NCBI GenBank assembly: GCA_021108035.1
Contig: JAIORQ010000018.1
Coordinates: forward strand, 1-60,443
Length of the DNA stretch: 60,443 nt
From: Bacteroidales bacterium
GTDB taxonomy: Bacteria > Bacteroidota > Bacteroidia > Bacteroidales > JAADGE01
Reading direction: 5' to 3'
The position numbers and the translations under genes are program-made. The notes beneath the pieces were generated by a model. The model did not search any database. It was not told where the DNA came from and worked only from the letters and a program-made list of their open reading frames with translations. Positions 17,754 to 27,550 of this stretch are shown piece after piece (positions within the stretch are counted from its first letter, which is position 1; the number at the start of each line of letters is the position of its first letter).

Positions 17754-19922
17754 TTATTCAACAATCGTCATTTCATCAACCAACCATGATGCTCCGGCGA
17801 ATTTATCAATGATAAAAAGAACATAGCGAATATCAAGCGAGATATTTCTGCATTGATCGGGATTGTACATGATGTCGCTCATGGTGCCTTCCCAATTGCG
17901 ATCGAAGTTTACTCCTATTAGTTCTCCGTTTCCGTTAACAACCGGGCTGCCTGAATTTCCTCCGGAGGTATGGTTAGAAGCAATAAAACAAACATGCATA
18001 TTCCCTTCTTCTGCATATCTTCCGTAATCTTTTTCATTATATAATTTTTTTAATTTATCCGGTACATCGTAATCATAAATATCAGGATTATCTTTCTCAA
18101 TCACACCTTCCAAAGTTGTATAGTACCTATATTTTACACCATCTTTAGGTTCATATGTATCCACTTGCCCGTATGATATCCTTAAAGTAGAGTTGGCATC
18201 CGGATAAAATATTTTATTTGTATCAGCTTCCGTTAAAGCCCTCATATAAGTGTGATTTAACTTTTTAATTTGTGATGTATATTTTTCTGACAGAATGATT
18301 TTTGTATAAAAAACATCCATAAAATCAAAGAAGAAATTATATGCCGGGGTGTCTTTTATTTTTGACTCGTTTTCAGAGCCATAACTGTATTTCTCTATAA
18401 ACTCATTGAATTTATCTTCATATAAATAAAAAGTCTTATCAAAATAAAAGTCAGTAAAATATTCTATTGCATATTCAGCATTTATACCAAAATGACTCAT
18501 GGGTTTAATAAAATCTAAAATTTCAGGTTGAAAATTCTCTCCGGCATTTTGGAAATATAAAATCAACAATTTTTTAAACATTTTTTTATCAGTTTCAAGA
18601 TTATAATCTTTAAAAAACTTTTCAGCATATCTTTTTGTACTTTCTATGTCTTCAGTTGTAAATTTATCGCCTTTTTTAAGTAGCGATGCCATCTTTGAAC
18701 TGAATTTTACCGATTCCATTCTCCAAATTGCTTCATAAAAATATTCCTCTGCTAAAAAATAGGGTGTATATTCTTCATATAAAGATTTGAACTTCGGTAA
18801 TAAATGTCCGTATTTAGCCGTTCTGTCCTTACTTTCACTAATCCATTTCGTCAATTGTTTCTCTGTTTGTTGTTTTTTCTCAACAGCATTAAGAATATCC
18901 AAACCTCTGTTTTCTCCCAACCATTTTTTCCAATAATTTGAAACTCTTGCATATTTTGCAGCATATTTAATTCTGACACCGGGATCTTTTTCCATATCAG
19001 CCGACATAATATCAATAATATTTTGACGAATCTTAATACGATGCGGATTTATTTTATTTTTTATCATATCAACAGCATAAGAGGTCAAATATTCTTGAGT
19101 TCTTCCGGGATAACCGAAAACTAATGTAAAATCTCCCTTTTTGACACCTTTTAATGATACCGGAAAATGTTTGACAGGTTTATACGGAACATTATTTTCC
19201 GAATACTCCGCAGGTTCGTTATTTTCATCAGCATAAATACGAAATAATGAGAAATCTCCGGTATGTCGGGGCCACATCCAATTATCAGTATCACCGCCGA
19301 ATTTACCGATTGATGAAGGAGGAGCACCTACCAACCTTACATCTTTATATATTTTCTCAACAAAAAGGAAATATTGATTTCCGTAAAAAAATGATTTTAC
19401 ACCAACCTTATAATTGTTATCTTTTCCTGCTTCCTCTTCTGTTATCTTCATATTTTCTTCAATCTTTTTGTCTTTCTCTTCATCCAGCATATCATCATTA
19501 ATCCCTTTCAAAATTTTCTCTGTTACATCTTCCATTCTGACGAGGAAAGTAACGGTTAAGCCTTCATTCACGAGTTCTTCTTTTTTAGACATTGCCCAAA
19601 ATCCGTGTGTTAAATAATCATGTTCTAACGAGCTGTGAGATTGAATTCTGCTAAATCCGCAATGATGATTTGTAATGATAAGTCCCTGATCTGAAATAAG
19701 TTCTGCCGTACAACCTCTGCCAAAAATCATTACTGCATCCTTCATGCTTGCTTTATTGACACTATAGATATCTTCCGCAGTGAGCTTGAAACCTTTTTTT
19801 TGCATTTCTTCAATATTATATTTATTGAGAAATAAAGGAATCCACATTCCTTCATCAGCTCTTATTTGGGAAGTAAATAATATAATAAATACAGGTACAA
19901 ATAATATTATCTTTTTTAACAT
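17754..19922 (-). CDS. S46 family dipeptidyl-peptidase, DPP11-like
   Basis: 722 residues with a signal peptide (about 1-22). S46 serine peptidases release dipeptides from the N-terminus of peptides in the periplasm of Bacteroidota. The catalytic His lies in TNHHCGF (about 86-87) and the nucleophile Ser in GGNSGSPV (about 653). Eighteen residues after that Ser is an Arg (GVNFDRNWEG). In Porphyromonas DPP11 the equivalent Arg673 selects Asp/Glu at P1, while DPP7 has Gly there, so an acidic-residue preference is predicted. It likely feeds peptide catabolism. A terminator follows. Confidence 0.9.
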   Translation of the reverse strand: MLKKIILFVPVFIILFTSQIRADEGMWIPLFLNKYNIEEMQKKGFKLTAEDIYSVNKASMKDAVMIFGRGCTAELISDQGLIITNHHCGFSRIQSHSSLEHDYLTHGFWAMSKKEELVNEGLTVTFLVRMEDVTEKILKGINDDMLDEEKDKKIEENMKITEEEAGKDNNYKVGVKSFFYGNQYFLFVEKIYKDVRLVGAPPSSIGKFGGDTDNWMWPRHTGDFSLFRIYADENNEPAEYSENNVPYKPVKHFPVSLKGVKKGDFTLVFGYPGRTQEYLTSYAVDMIKNKINPHRIKIRQNIIDIMSADMEKDPGVRIKYAAKYARVSNYWKKWLGENRGLDILNAVEKKQQTEKQLTKWISESKDRTAKYGHLLPKFKSLYEEYTPYFLAEEYFYEAIWRMESVKFSSKMASLLKKGDKFTTEDIESTKRYAEKFFKDYNLETDKKMFKKLLILYFQNAGENFQPEILDFIKPMSHFGINAEYAIEYFTDFYFDKTFYLYEDKFNEFIEKYSYGSENESKIKDTPAYNFFFDFMDVFYTKIILSEKYTSQIKKLNHTYMRALTEADTNKIFYPDANSTLRISYGQVDTYEPKDGVKYRYYTTLEGVIEKDNPDIYDYDVPDKLKKLYNEKDYGRYAEEGNMHVCFIASNHTSGGNSGSPVVNGNGELIGVNFDRNWEGTMSDIMYNPDQCRNISLDIRYVLFIIDKFAGASWLVDEMTIVE

Positions 19923-20073
19923 GATATGAAATTTTAAAATTAAGCCCCAAAGATAAATAATTTGTCAGTAAACAAGAAAATAACAAATCAACGTTTGAAC
20001 AATAATATTGTTCGTTTGTATTTTAATATCATCAAAATATTCATCTATATTTTAAAAAAGAAAAACATTAATG

Positions 20074-20081
20074 TATATTTG
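20074..20081 (+). promoter_or_regulatory. Candidate -7 box (TATATTTG) for the M18 aminopeptidase gene
   Basis: TATATTTG matches the Bacteroidota sigma-ABfr -7 consensus TAnnTTTG. It is 44 bases before the ATG at 20125. The -33 region is only a weak T-rich match. It argues that the in-frame ATG at 20071, which would lie upstream of transcription start, is not used. Confidence 0.5.
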
Positions 20082-20124
20082 TAGGAAAATTAATAACTCA
20101 ATAAATAACCATAAAATAATAATA

Positions 20125-21417
20125 ATGAATATAAAATTTGCAAATGACTTGATTGATTTTTTGTATGAAAGCCCGACTGCTTTTCATGCTGTCAGAAATA
20201 TTAAAGCTGCTCTCTTAAGAAAAGGTTTTAAACAACTACACAGAGGCGAAAGTTGGAATTTAGAAAAAGGGGGAAGATATTTTACAACAAAAAATGCTTC
20301 TTCTCTGGTCGCATTTATTGTAGGAACAGGAAAAATTGAAACCGAAGGTTACAAAATAATTGCAGCTCATACAGATTCTCCTGCATTAAAAATTAAGCCT
20401 TCACCGGAAATGATCGGAAAAGGAAATTATTTAAAACTCAATGTGGAAACATACGGCGGGCCAATTTTAAGTACTTGGATGGACAGACCTTTGTCATTAG
20501 CAGGACGTGTTGCTTTAATGAGTAACAATGTAATACGCCCGGAAGTTAAATATATTAACATTCGCAAACCAATTATGATTATTCCGAATTTGGCAATACA
20601 TTTAAACAGAACTGTTAACGAAGGAAAAGAATTTAACAAACAAAAAGATATGTTACCGGTTTTAAGGCTGGTTAAAGATGAATTTGAAAAAGACAACTAT
20701 CTGAAAAATCTTTTAGCATCTCACCTGAATGTTGATGCAAAAGATATATTAGATTTTGATTTGATTCTTTATGAATATGAAAAAGGTTCCGTTATTGGTG
20801 AAAATAACGAATTTATTTCCTCCGGAAGAATTGATGATTTATCAATGGTACATGCCGGGATTGATGCTTTATTCAGCAGTCAAACCGCTAAATCAACTAA
20901 TGTTATGGTTTGTTTTGACAATGAAGAAGTAGGCAGCGGAACCAAACAAGGTGCAGCATCTCCCTTTTTAAAGGATATCTTAAAACGAGTAACGTGGGCA
21001 TTAAGTACAGAAAAAGATGCTTTTTACAGAGCAAAGATAAATTCATTCGGGATATCTGCTGATAATGCACATGCCATTCATCCTAATTTACCTGAAAATT
21101 ATGATCCGGTTTTACAACCAAAAATGAATGAGGGTCCGGTTATTAAAATTAATGCAAATCAAAAATATACAACTGATGCTCTTTCCTCGGCAACTTTTGA
21201 AATGTTGTGTAAAAAAGCAGGGGTTCCGGTTCAAAAATATGTAAATAAATCTGACATTGCAGGCGGTGCTACTTTAGGCAGTATTTTAACTTCTCAACTT
21301 GATATAAGAATGGTTGATGTTGGAAGTGCTATGTTGGCTATGCACTCTATCAGAGAACTCGGAGGAGTTGATGACCATTATATGATAAAACAAGTTTTTG
21401 ATGAGTTTTATAAATAG
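20125..21417 (+). CDS. apeB: M18 family aminopeptidase
   Basis: 430 residues from the ATG at 20125. An upstream ATG at 20071 would add 18 Asn/Ile-rich residues and overlaps a candidate -7 box, so it is rejected. M18 metallo-aminopeptidases are dodecameric cytosolic enzymes with two metals. Visible motifs are ESPTAFHAV near the N-terminus, AAHTDSPALKIKP (metal His and Asp), FDNEEVGSGTKQGA (Glu pair) and AMHSIRELGG (C-terminal metal His). Likely completes hydrolysis of peptides taken up by the cell. Confidence 0.93.
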   Translation: MNIKFANDLIDFLYESPTAFHAVRNIKAALLRKGFKQLHRGESWNLEKGGRYFTTKNASSLVAFIVGTGKIETEGYKIIAAHTDSPALKIKPSPEMIGKGNYLKLNVETYGGPILSTWMDRPLSLAGRVALMSNNVIRPEVKYINIRKPIMIIPNLAIHLNRTVNEGKEFNKQKDMLPVLRLVKDEFEKDNYLKNLLASHLNVDAKDILDFDLILYEYEKGSVIGENNEFISSGRIDDLSMVHAGIDALFSSQTAKSTNVMVCFDNEEVGSGTKQGAASPFLKDILKRVTWALSTEKDAFYRAKINSFGISADNAHAIHPNLPENYDPVLQPKMNEGPVIKINANQKYTTDALSSATFEMLCKKAGVPVQKYVNKSDIAGGATLGSILTSQLDIRMVDVGSAMLAMHSIRELGGVDDHYMIKQVFDEFYK

Positions 21418-21489
21418 TTAAAATTTAAAAATATAAGTTTTTCGGAAATTTATAAAAACCCGTACTTTGTCGGAAGATATCTGCTTTAC

Positions 21490-21524
21490 ATTGTTTCATT
21501 GCTGAATTTTAACAATGAAACAAT
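21490..21524. terminator. Long hairpin between convergent genes
   Basis: Perfect 12-bp stem ATTGTTTCATTG / CAATGAAACAAT with an 11-base loop, in the gap between the M18 gene and the convergent acetyltransferase-like gene. It is followed on the plus strand by an AT-rich tract with T5. It may act as terminator for the M18 transcript. Its sequence resembles the repeat at 38346-38410 (CATTGCTTCATTGTT), so it may also be a dispersed repeat. Confidence 0.5.
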
Positions 21525-21566
21525 ATATTTTTAAAATTTTGATAACATAGCAAACACTGATTTTAT

Positions 21567-22466
21567 TTATTTATTAAAAATATTGCTCAACGGAAAAACC
21601 TTTTTCTTTTTCATTAAATATTGCGGATATTCCTTAGATCCTAATCCTTTGAAAAAATCATCCGTTACAAAAGTTAATCCTGAAAAATCCAATGTTAACG
21701 CTTTTTCGGAATGTGTTTTAATATAATAATCAATTAAGCCGAATATGGCTTTCTTTTTTTTTGCTTCTTTGGTTTGTACGGCATATATTATATAAGTTTT
21801 ATAATGAGAACTGATAAATAATACAGCTGCCGCTAATCTGTTTTTACTATTAAAGGCACCATATATTTCACCCAATTTTCTTCTTAAAGATACTGCCGAT
21901 AATAATCTGATTTTATCAGCTTGTTTATTGTTTAATACTTTTACTACTGTTGATAACAGTGCTAATCCGTTTGGTAATATTCCGGTATTATAAGATATTT
22001 TATTTTTTTCGGATATTCTTAATTGTTCAAGAAAGTAATCAGAATATGATTCTTTGATAGTTTGGTACGAACTAATTAAATCTAATTTAAAAGCTCTTTG
22101 CTCTTGAACTTTAAATTCTGAATTTATTAAATTAGGATTTCCTGTTTTAATTTCAACAGATCTGAAATTTGAAGGAATTTTTTGTATAAAATCATTTGTA
22201 ATTTCAATATTGAATTCCTTTGCTTGATATATATTTGTTTTATTAAGAAAATCAGGATATGATACTTTGCTGAAAACAAAGTTCTTTTTTACCGGTAAAG
22301 GCATCACTGCATTATAATTTCCCAAAACTAATGCATCCCAAGTATTACATACAGAATCAAGATACCAAGAATAACCGAAAACATTTCCGTTGTGAGAACG
22401 TGATATACACCGATCCCACATTATGAAATCAATTTCATTACTTTTAATATATTTAATATCCGGCAT
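21567..22466 (-). CDS. GNAT/FemAB-like acyltransferase fold protein
   Basis: 299 residues, cytoplasmic. The opening DFIMWDRCISRSHNGNVFGYSWYLD and later KLGEIYGAFNSKNRLAAAVLFISSHYKTYIIYAV fit the GNAT-fold proteins (FemAB/BioF2-like) common in Bacteroidota, with duplicated acyltransferase domains. No exact substrate is indicated. Its start lies 4 bases after the radC stop, so the two are probably cotranscribed. Assignment is by fold-level resemblance only. Confidence 0.55.
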   Translation of the reverse strand: MPDIKYIKSNEIDFIMWDRCISRSHNGNVFGYSWYLDSVCNTWDALVLGNYNAVMPLPVKKNFVFSKVSYPDFLNKTNIYQAKEFNIEITNDFIQKIPSNFRSVEIKTGNPNLINSEFKVQEQRAFKLDLISSYQTIKESYSDYFLEQLRISEKNKISYNTGILPNGLALLSTVVKVLNNKQADKIRLLSAVSLRRKLGEIYGAFNSKNRLAAAVLFISSHYKTYIIYAVQTKEAKKKKAIFGLIDYYIKTHSEKALTLDFSGLTFVTDDFFKGLGSKEYPQYLMKKKKVFPLSNIFNK

Positions 22467-22470
22467 TTGA

Positions 22471-23178
22471 TTAACTTAAATGACCTTCATCAGCAAAGCT
22501 GTAATAATTGGAATAAGACACAATAACATGATCCAACAAGGGAATCTCAATAAACTGACATGCATTTACTAATTTCTTTGTTAAATTTATATCTGAATTA
22601 CTCGGTTTTATATTTCCTGAAGGATGATTATGACAAACAATAATACCGGATGCAGTTTTTTCAATTGCTGCTTTAAGAATAATCTTAACATCAGTAACGG
22701 TTCCGGAAACTCCTCCTGCACTTATCTTTTTTTTATCAATGATTTTATTAGCTCTGTTCAGCATCAACAACCAAAATTCTTCATGAGGAAGATCACCCAA
22801 TTTATGCCTGAATATTTCAAAAATATCATTGCTGCTTTTAATATGTTTCCTCTTAATAATTTCAGATATTTTTCTTCGTTTACCTATTTCCAAAGCTGCA
22901 ATTATTGAAATTGCTTTAGCTTCACCAATACCTTTAAATTGTTGCAAATCATGAACAGAATATTTCCCCAACTCATTTAAATTATTTTCAGCAGATTGAA
23001 GTATTAATTTAGACAATTCAACAGCAGACATTTCTCTGTTTCCTGATCCTATCAGTATTGCAATTAATTCAGCATCTGACAAACTGTCAATACCTTTTTT
23101 CAGAAGTTTTTCTCTGGGTCTGTCATCAGATGCCCAATTTTTAATTGATGTACTTATATTATCTTGTACAATTCTCAT
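22471..23178 (-). CDS. radC: RadC family JAB-domain protein
   Basis: 235 residues. An N-terminal helix-hairpin-helix region (LQQFKGIGEAKAISIIAALE, about 84-103) is followed by a JAB/MPN metal-binding domain with HNHPSGNIKPSNSD. This is the typical RadC arrangement. The family was named as a DNA-repair gene, but the repair role is disputed and the JAB domain suggests a metal-dependent hydrolase. Full length. Confidence 0.93.
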   Translation of the reverse strand: MRIVQDNISTSIKNWASDDRPREKLLKKGIDSLSDAELIAILIGSGNREMSAVELSKLILQSAENNLNELGKYSVHDLQQFKGIGEAKAISIIAALEIGKRRKISEIIKRKHIKSSNDIFEIFRHKLGDLPHEEFWLLMLNRANKIIDKKKISAGGVSGTVTDVKIILKAAIEKTASGIIVCHNHPSGNIKPSNSDINLTKKLVNACQFIEIPLLDHVIVSYSNYYSFADEGHLS

Positions 23179-23363
23179 TTTTTCTTGCTCTTTATTTTAT
23201 TGTTTTATAGCTCTTTACGGAATATCGACCAATTTATTTAATAAAATATTAAAAAATTTATGGATTTTTTATCATTTATACATCTATATATCAAACAACA
23301 TAAACAAACAACTAATCTAAACCTTCTTTATTAATCTTTATTAAACTACAAGGAAAACAAATT

Positions 23364-23392
23364 AAGACTGTTCAATTGAACAGTCTTTTTTT
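23364..23392 (+). terminator. Perfect palindrome with T-tract downstream of the SpoIIE-domain gene
   Basis: AAGACTGTTC-AATT-GAACAGTCTT followed on the plus strand by TTTTTTT. It abuts the stop codon of the leftward SpoIIE-phosphatase gene. On that gene's own strand the stem is followed only by AATTTGTTTT, a weaker U-tract, so the better T-tract is on the strand that has no gene upstream. It may act as a terminator in both directions. Confidence 0.6.
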
Positions 23393-25508
23393 ATATTTCA
23401 ATTCCAATTACTAAAACATCATCAACTTGATCAAAATTACCTTTCCAGTTTAAAAAAGTCTCTTGAATAATTTTTTTTTGATCTTTCATATTTTCGCGAG
23501 AAACTGAAAGAAGCAAGCTTTTAAAACGTTTTGACATAAATTTTTTTCCGTAGGATTCATTTAATTGATCAGAAAATCCGTCAGTAAAAAAATATATAAT
23601 GTCTCCTTTCTTTATATTAAATTTATGTTTTGAAAAAGGACTTTCTTTATGATATACTGAAACGGGTTGTCTGTCTGCTTTCAGTTTTATTAAATGTTTT
23701 TCTTGTGGGTTTTCGTGCAAACTATCAGATATAATATACGCAGAATTAAATGCTCCGGAAAAATTTGCTTCACCTGATTTAATATTTATTGAACAAATTG
23801 AAATATCCAATCCGTCTTTTTGTTCTCCAATTTCACCTTTCTGATTTAAAGATGTCTTTATTTTATCTCTTAAAATATTTAAAATTGTGTCTGTTTGTAT
23901 ATAGTCCTGAATAACAATTTCATTAAGGTATGACATACCCAAGATGCTTATTAATGCTCCCGGAACTCCGTGTCCGGTACTGTCAGCAACAGCAATAAAA
24001 ATTGAATCGTTGATCTTTTTTGACCAGTAAAAATCACCGCTTAAAACATTAGCAGGTTTATAAAAAATAAAATAATCAGAAAAATGAACTGTTACTTCAT
24101 TAAAAGACGATAAAAGAGCATTTTGAATATTTTCAGCATAATTAATATTGTCAGTAATGTTTTTATAAAGATTATTTAATTGTTTGTTTTTGTTTACTAA
24201 AGCTACACCCGATCTCTTATTTTGCCTGTATAATCTGTAAAGAAAAAATAATATAACCGTAATCAATACCAAAAGTAATAAAACAGAAATCAGAATAAGG
24301 TATTGTTTTTTATTTTCCTTTTTTTGAAAATTTATGACCTTATCATTTAAAGTTTGGTTCTTTCTTAAAAGCTCATTTTCTTCTTCTTTTTTTTCTGATT
24401 CATATTTTATTCTTATTTCATTTATTTGATTTTGAACTTCTGCACCGGAAATTGAATCTTTAGCTTGCATTGCTTTTAAAGAATATCCATAAGCATTTCT
24501 GTAATCATTGGTTTTTTCATATAATTCATAAAGTAATTTGTAAATGTTGGGAAGTTCTCTGTATTCACCAATTTTGTTAATATAATTTAAGCTTATAAAG
24601 TAAGATTCCTTTGCTTTTCCGTATTTATTTAATTTAAAATATGATCTGCCTAAAGCTTGATAAAGAAAAATTAAACCTGAATAATACTTATACTTCTTCT
24701 CTGTACTAATTGCTTGTTTATAGTATTCAATTGCTTTCTTATAATAATTTTGCATCTCATAAGTTTCTCCGATATTCCCCAATTCAATAGATGCCTCTAA
24801 TTCTTTATCAACACTTTTATATAGTTTGTGAGCTTCAAGATAAAATTTTCGTGCATGAGCATAATACGATTTATAAAACTTTATTGCCCCTTTCTTTTCA
24901 TAAACATTTGCCAGCCCCGATACATCATTTAACAGTTTGTATGTAATTAAAATTTCATCAAATATATCTTCGGCTCTGTCATAATTACCAATATCAATAT
25001 AAACAATTCCTAAATTTCCCTTTGTTATTACAGTGCTTAAAGTATCCCCAATGCTTTCAAATATTTTAACAGCCTCTGTTCCGAAATAAACAGCTTCATC
25101 GAATTTCCCTTTACGCCAGTAGTTTTTTGAAAAACCTTGAAATGCTGTTCCTTTAAAATCAGCATCATGGATTTTATCCGATATTGTGTATATCAAATTG
25201 TAATATTCTAAACTATTATCATATTTTGAATTTAAATAATGAAACTCTGCAAATAAATATAGAAACCTTAATTCATTATGTTTATTCTTATCCTTTTTTG
25301 AATTTTCCAAACCTTTTCCTGCATAAAACAAAAATTTGTCATAATTCCTTATGTGTAAATACTCTTGCGAAATTGCATAAAGAATTTCATTTTCAGATTC
25401 AGAACTATTATATTCATTCAAAAGAGAATCAAGCCTTTCGTTCTGAGAAAACAAGATAATAATATTTGAAAAGAGAATAAAAAATAATATGGATAATCTT
25501 CTAATCAT
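23391..25508 (-). CDS. TPR sensor with SpoIIE/PP2C-type serine phosphatase domain
   Basis: 705 residues. Signal peptide (about 1-22), six or more TPR units (about 40-370), a short coiled coil, one transmembrane helix (about 402-424; LILISVLLLLVLITVILFFLY) and a C-terminal SpoIIE-like PP2C phosphatase (about 480-705). Metal-binding motifs are SGDFYW, VADSTGHGVPG and FTDGF. The topology suggests a periplasmic TPR sensor controlling a cytoplasmic phosphatase in a partner-switch type pathway. No anti-sigma antagonist or kinase is adjacent. It follows the alpha/beta hydrolase gene by 51 bases. Confidence 0.88.
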   Translation of the reverse strand: MIRRLSILFFILFSNIIILFSQNERLDSLLNEYNSSESENEILYAISQEYLHIRNYDKFLFYAGKGLENSKKDKNKHNELRFLYLFAEFHYLNSKYDNSLEYYNLIYTISDKIHDADFKGTAFQGFSKNYWRKGKFDEAVYFGTEAVKIFESIGDTLSTVITKGNLGIVYIDIGNYDRAEDIFDEILITYKLLNDVSGLANVYEKKGAIKFYKSYYAHARKFYLEAHKLYKSVDKELEASIELGNIGETYEMQNYYKKAIEYYKQAISTEKKYKYYSGLIFLYQALGRSYFKLNKYGKAKESYFISLNYINKIGEYRELPNIYKLLYELYEKTNDYRNAYGYSLKAMQAKDSISGAEVQNQINEIRIKYESEKKEEENELLRKNQTLNDKVINFQKKENKKQYLILISVLLLLVLITVILFFLYRLYRQNKRSGVALVNKNKQLNNLYKNITDNINYAENIQNALLSSFNEVTVHFSDYFIFYKPANVLSGDFYWSKKINDSIFIAVADSTGHGVPGALISILGMSYLNEIVIQDYIQTDTILNILRDKIKTSLNQKGEIGEQKDGLDISICSINIKSGEANFSGAFNSAYIISDSLHENPQEKHLIKLKADRQPVSVYHKESPFSKHKFNIKKGDIIYFFTDGFSDQLNESYGKKFMSKRFKSLLLSVSRENMKDQKKIIQETFLNWKGNFDQVDDVLVIGIEI

Positions 25509-25559
25509 TTTCTGACTTTAAGAAGCATAAATATAAGCATTTTATCAAAATACTATCAC

Positions 25560-26351
25560 TTACTGTAAGAATTGTTTAATTTCTTCAATTAATCTTTCTT
25601 TATTATCTATATGAATATTATGTCCGGATTTTTTGATTACTTTAACATCTGAATCCGGAAAATTATCTTTTACAGAGTTGTAATCTTTTTCTGAAAAATA
25701 CAGCGACTCTTTTCCGAAAATAAACAAAGATTTTATTTTATCGGATTTTTCAGAGATTTCAATTTTACCGGCAATATGTTCAATATTATCAATTAAAACT
25801 TCTAAGTTTAATTTCCATGAAAATGATTTATCAGAATTTCTTTTTATATTTTTCTGAATCATTTGATTAATAAACTCATCCCCGAATTTTTTATTCGATG
25901 CACTAAATACTTCTTTTCGATCTTTAATGTTTTTAATATCAAAATTTTTCATGAAATTCAGAAGTTCTTTGTGATTTAATGCTTTTCCGGAAATGTTTTT
26001 ATTATTCAAATATGAACGCGGCGAAATATCAATGACGATAATACTCTCAACTAAATCAGGAAAAATACAGGCAAAATTCATCACCAATTTTCCTCCCATT
26101 GAATGTCCTATTAATGTTGCTTTAGTGATTTTATGATATGACATGAATTCTTTTATATCTGATCTCATGGCATTATAGTTATGCTCCTCACTGTGAGGTG
26201 ATTGACCGTGATTTCTGATGTCGAGTAAATAAACTTTGTGGGTTTTTGAAAAAGATTTGCCGACAGGAATCCAATTGTCGGACATTCCGAGAAATCCGTG
26301 AATAAAGATCAAAGGCGGCCCGACACCATATTCTCTATAGAATAATTTCAT
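25560..26351 (-). CDS. Alpha/beta hydrolase
   Basis: 263 residues. The oxyanion-hole segment is FIHGFLGMSDNW (about 16-27). The nucleophile elbow GHSMGG has Ser84, the DIRNHGQSPHS turn is typical of the YbfF/esterase branch, and the catalytic His is in KSGHNIHID near the C-terminus. A small-ester substrate is likely but unspecified. It starts 3 bases after the adenylate-kinase stop, so translational coupling is probable. Confidence 0.88.
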   Translation of the reverse strand: MKLFYREYGVGPPLIFIHGFLGMSDNWIPVGKSFSKTHKVYLLDIRNHGQSPHSEEHNYNAMRSDIKEFMSYHKITKATLIGHSMGGKLVMNFACIFPDLVESIIVIDISPRSYLNNKNISGKALNHKELLNFMKNFDIKNIKDRKEVFSASNKKFGDEFINQMIQKNIKRNSDKSFSWKLNLEVLIDNIEHIAGKIEISEKSDKIKSLFIFGKESLYFSEKDYNSVKDNFPDSDVKVIKKSGHNIHIDNKERLIEEIKQFLQ

Positions 26352-26354
26352 TAA

Positions 26355-27521
26355 TTAAACATCTTTAAAGCTGCGTTCGATTTCATTTGACAAACTTTCC
26401 AAAACTTCCTTAAAAGTGGGCATTCCGTCAATGACACAGACTTCATGATTTTCTTTATATTTTTCGATAACCGGAATCGTTTTTTCTTTATGTTCTTGAA
26501 GTCGTTTCACGATCTTATCTGCTCCTTTATCATATGGCATACAAGCATCAGTCTTGCTTCTTTGATCTAATCTTTTTATTAACTCTAATGTATCAACTTC
26601 AATTTCAAAAATTTTAGCAATATATGAATCATGTTTTTTTAAAATTCCGTCCAAAATATAAGACTGCACCAAAGTTCGCGGAAACCCTTTAAATATAAAC
26701 CCTTTTACATCTTTAGATTCTTCAATTTTTTTCTCAATTAAAGGAACTACAATATCATCAGGAACTAATTTTCCGCTGTCATATAAATTCTTAATTTTTT
26801 TTCCTGTTTCTGTTCCGGCTGCTATTTCCTCTTCAAGCATTGCACCCGTAGCCACAAATTCCAAATTGTACTTTTCTGCCAAAGCTTTTCCCAACGAACC
26901 TCTGCCCGATCCCGGATATCCGAACATTACAATATTCAACAGTTTTTTACTCAATCTTACATTGATTAACTTTTCAATATCTTCGGTAACTTTGTTTATA
27001 GATTGTACACCGTTAACTGCAAAATAATTCCCTCTCTCTTTATAAAAATTCAATACCGGCAATGTCTTTTGCTTATATTCATTTAATCTGTTTTTGATTA
27101 CTGTTTCATTATCATCACTTCTGCCTGAAGTTTTACCTCTGTTTAATAGTCTTTTAACAGATTCATTTTCAGGAACTTCTATGCAGATTAAACAATCAAG
27201 ATTAGAATTGAGCTTTATCATTAATCCTTCAAGAATGTATGCCTGAATATATGTTCTCGGAAAACCGTCAAATAAAAAACCGTTTGCTTCCGAATTAGAT
27301 TTAATCGTCTTTTCAATGATCTGAACAATAATTTCATCCGACACCAAACCTCCTTCTGCAATAATATTCTTTGCTTCTAATCCCAGCTTTGTTTCTTCGG
27401 CAAGTTCCTTTCTTAAAAGGTCTCCGGTAGAAATGTAAAATAAGTTGTATTTTTTAATCAAAAATTCCGATTGTGTTCCTTTTCCCGCACCGGGCGGTCC
27501 GAATAATGCAATGTTTAACAT
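26355..27521 (-). CDS. adk: Tandem adenylate kinase (active domain fused to a degenerate one)
   Basis: 388 residues, twice the usual Adk length. Domain 1 (1-190) is canonical: P-loop GPPGAGKGT (8-16), STGDLLR (31-37), FDGFPRT (84-90) and LID Arg/Asp RSDD (134-137). Domain 2 (about 194-388) is homologous but altered. Its P-loop reads GYPGSGRGS (201-209, Lys to Arg), ATGAMLE replaces STGDLLR, and FKGFPRT (277-283) has Lys for Asp. Domain 2 is probably catalytically weak or regulatory. Domain 1 should interconvert AMP, ADP and ATP. In operon order it precedes the hydrolase and the TPR-SpoIIE gene. Confidence 0.9.
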   Translation of the reverse strand: MLNIALFGPPGAGKGTQSEFLIKKYNLFYISTGDLLRKELAEETKLGLEAKNIIAEGGLVSDEIIVQIIEKTIKSNSEANGFLFDGFPRTYIQAYILEGLMIKLNSNLDCLICIEVPENESVKRLLNRGKTSGRSDDNETVIKNRLNEYKQKTLPVLNFYKERGNYFAVNGVQSINKVTEDIEKLINVRLSKKLLNIVMFGYPGSGRGSLGKALAEKYNLEFVATGAMLEEEIAAGTETGKKIKNLYDSGKLVPDDIVVPLIEKKIEESKDVKGFIFKGFPRTLVQSYILDGILKKHDSYIAKIFEIEVDTLELIKRLDQRSKTDACMPYDKGADKIVKRLQEHKEKTIPVIEKYKENHEVCVIDGMPTFKEVLESLSNEIERSFKDV

Positions 27522-27550
27522 AAGTTAGATTTTTAAAAGTTGTCTTAAAA

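Noticed and set aside
20071-20124. Upstream ATG for the M18 aminopeptidase
   Set aside because: The added residues are Asn/Ile-rich and not family-like, and the ATG overlaps a good TAnnTTTG -7 box.
23364-23392. Evidence for an unannotated rightward transcript ending at the palindrome
   Set aside because: The T-tract favours rightward termination, but no rightward gene or RNA-like structure was found between 21567 and 23364; more likely the terminator works in both directions.
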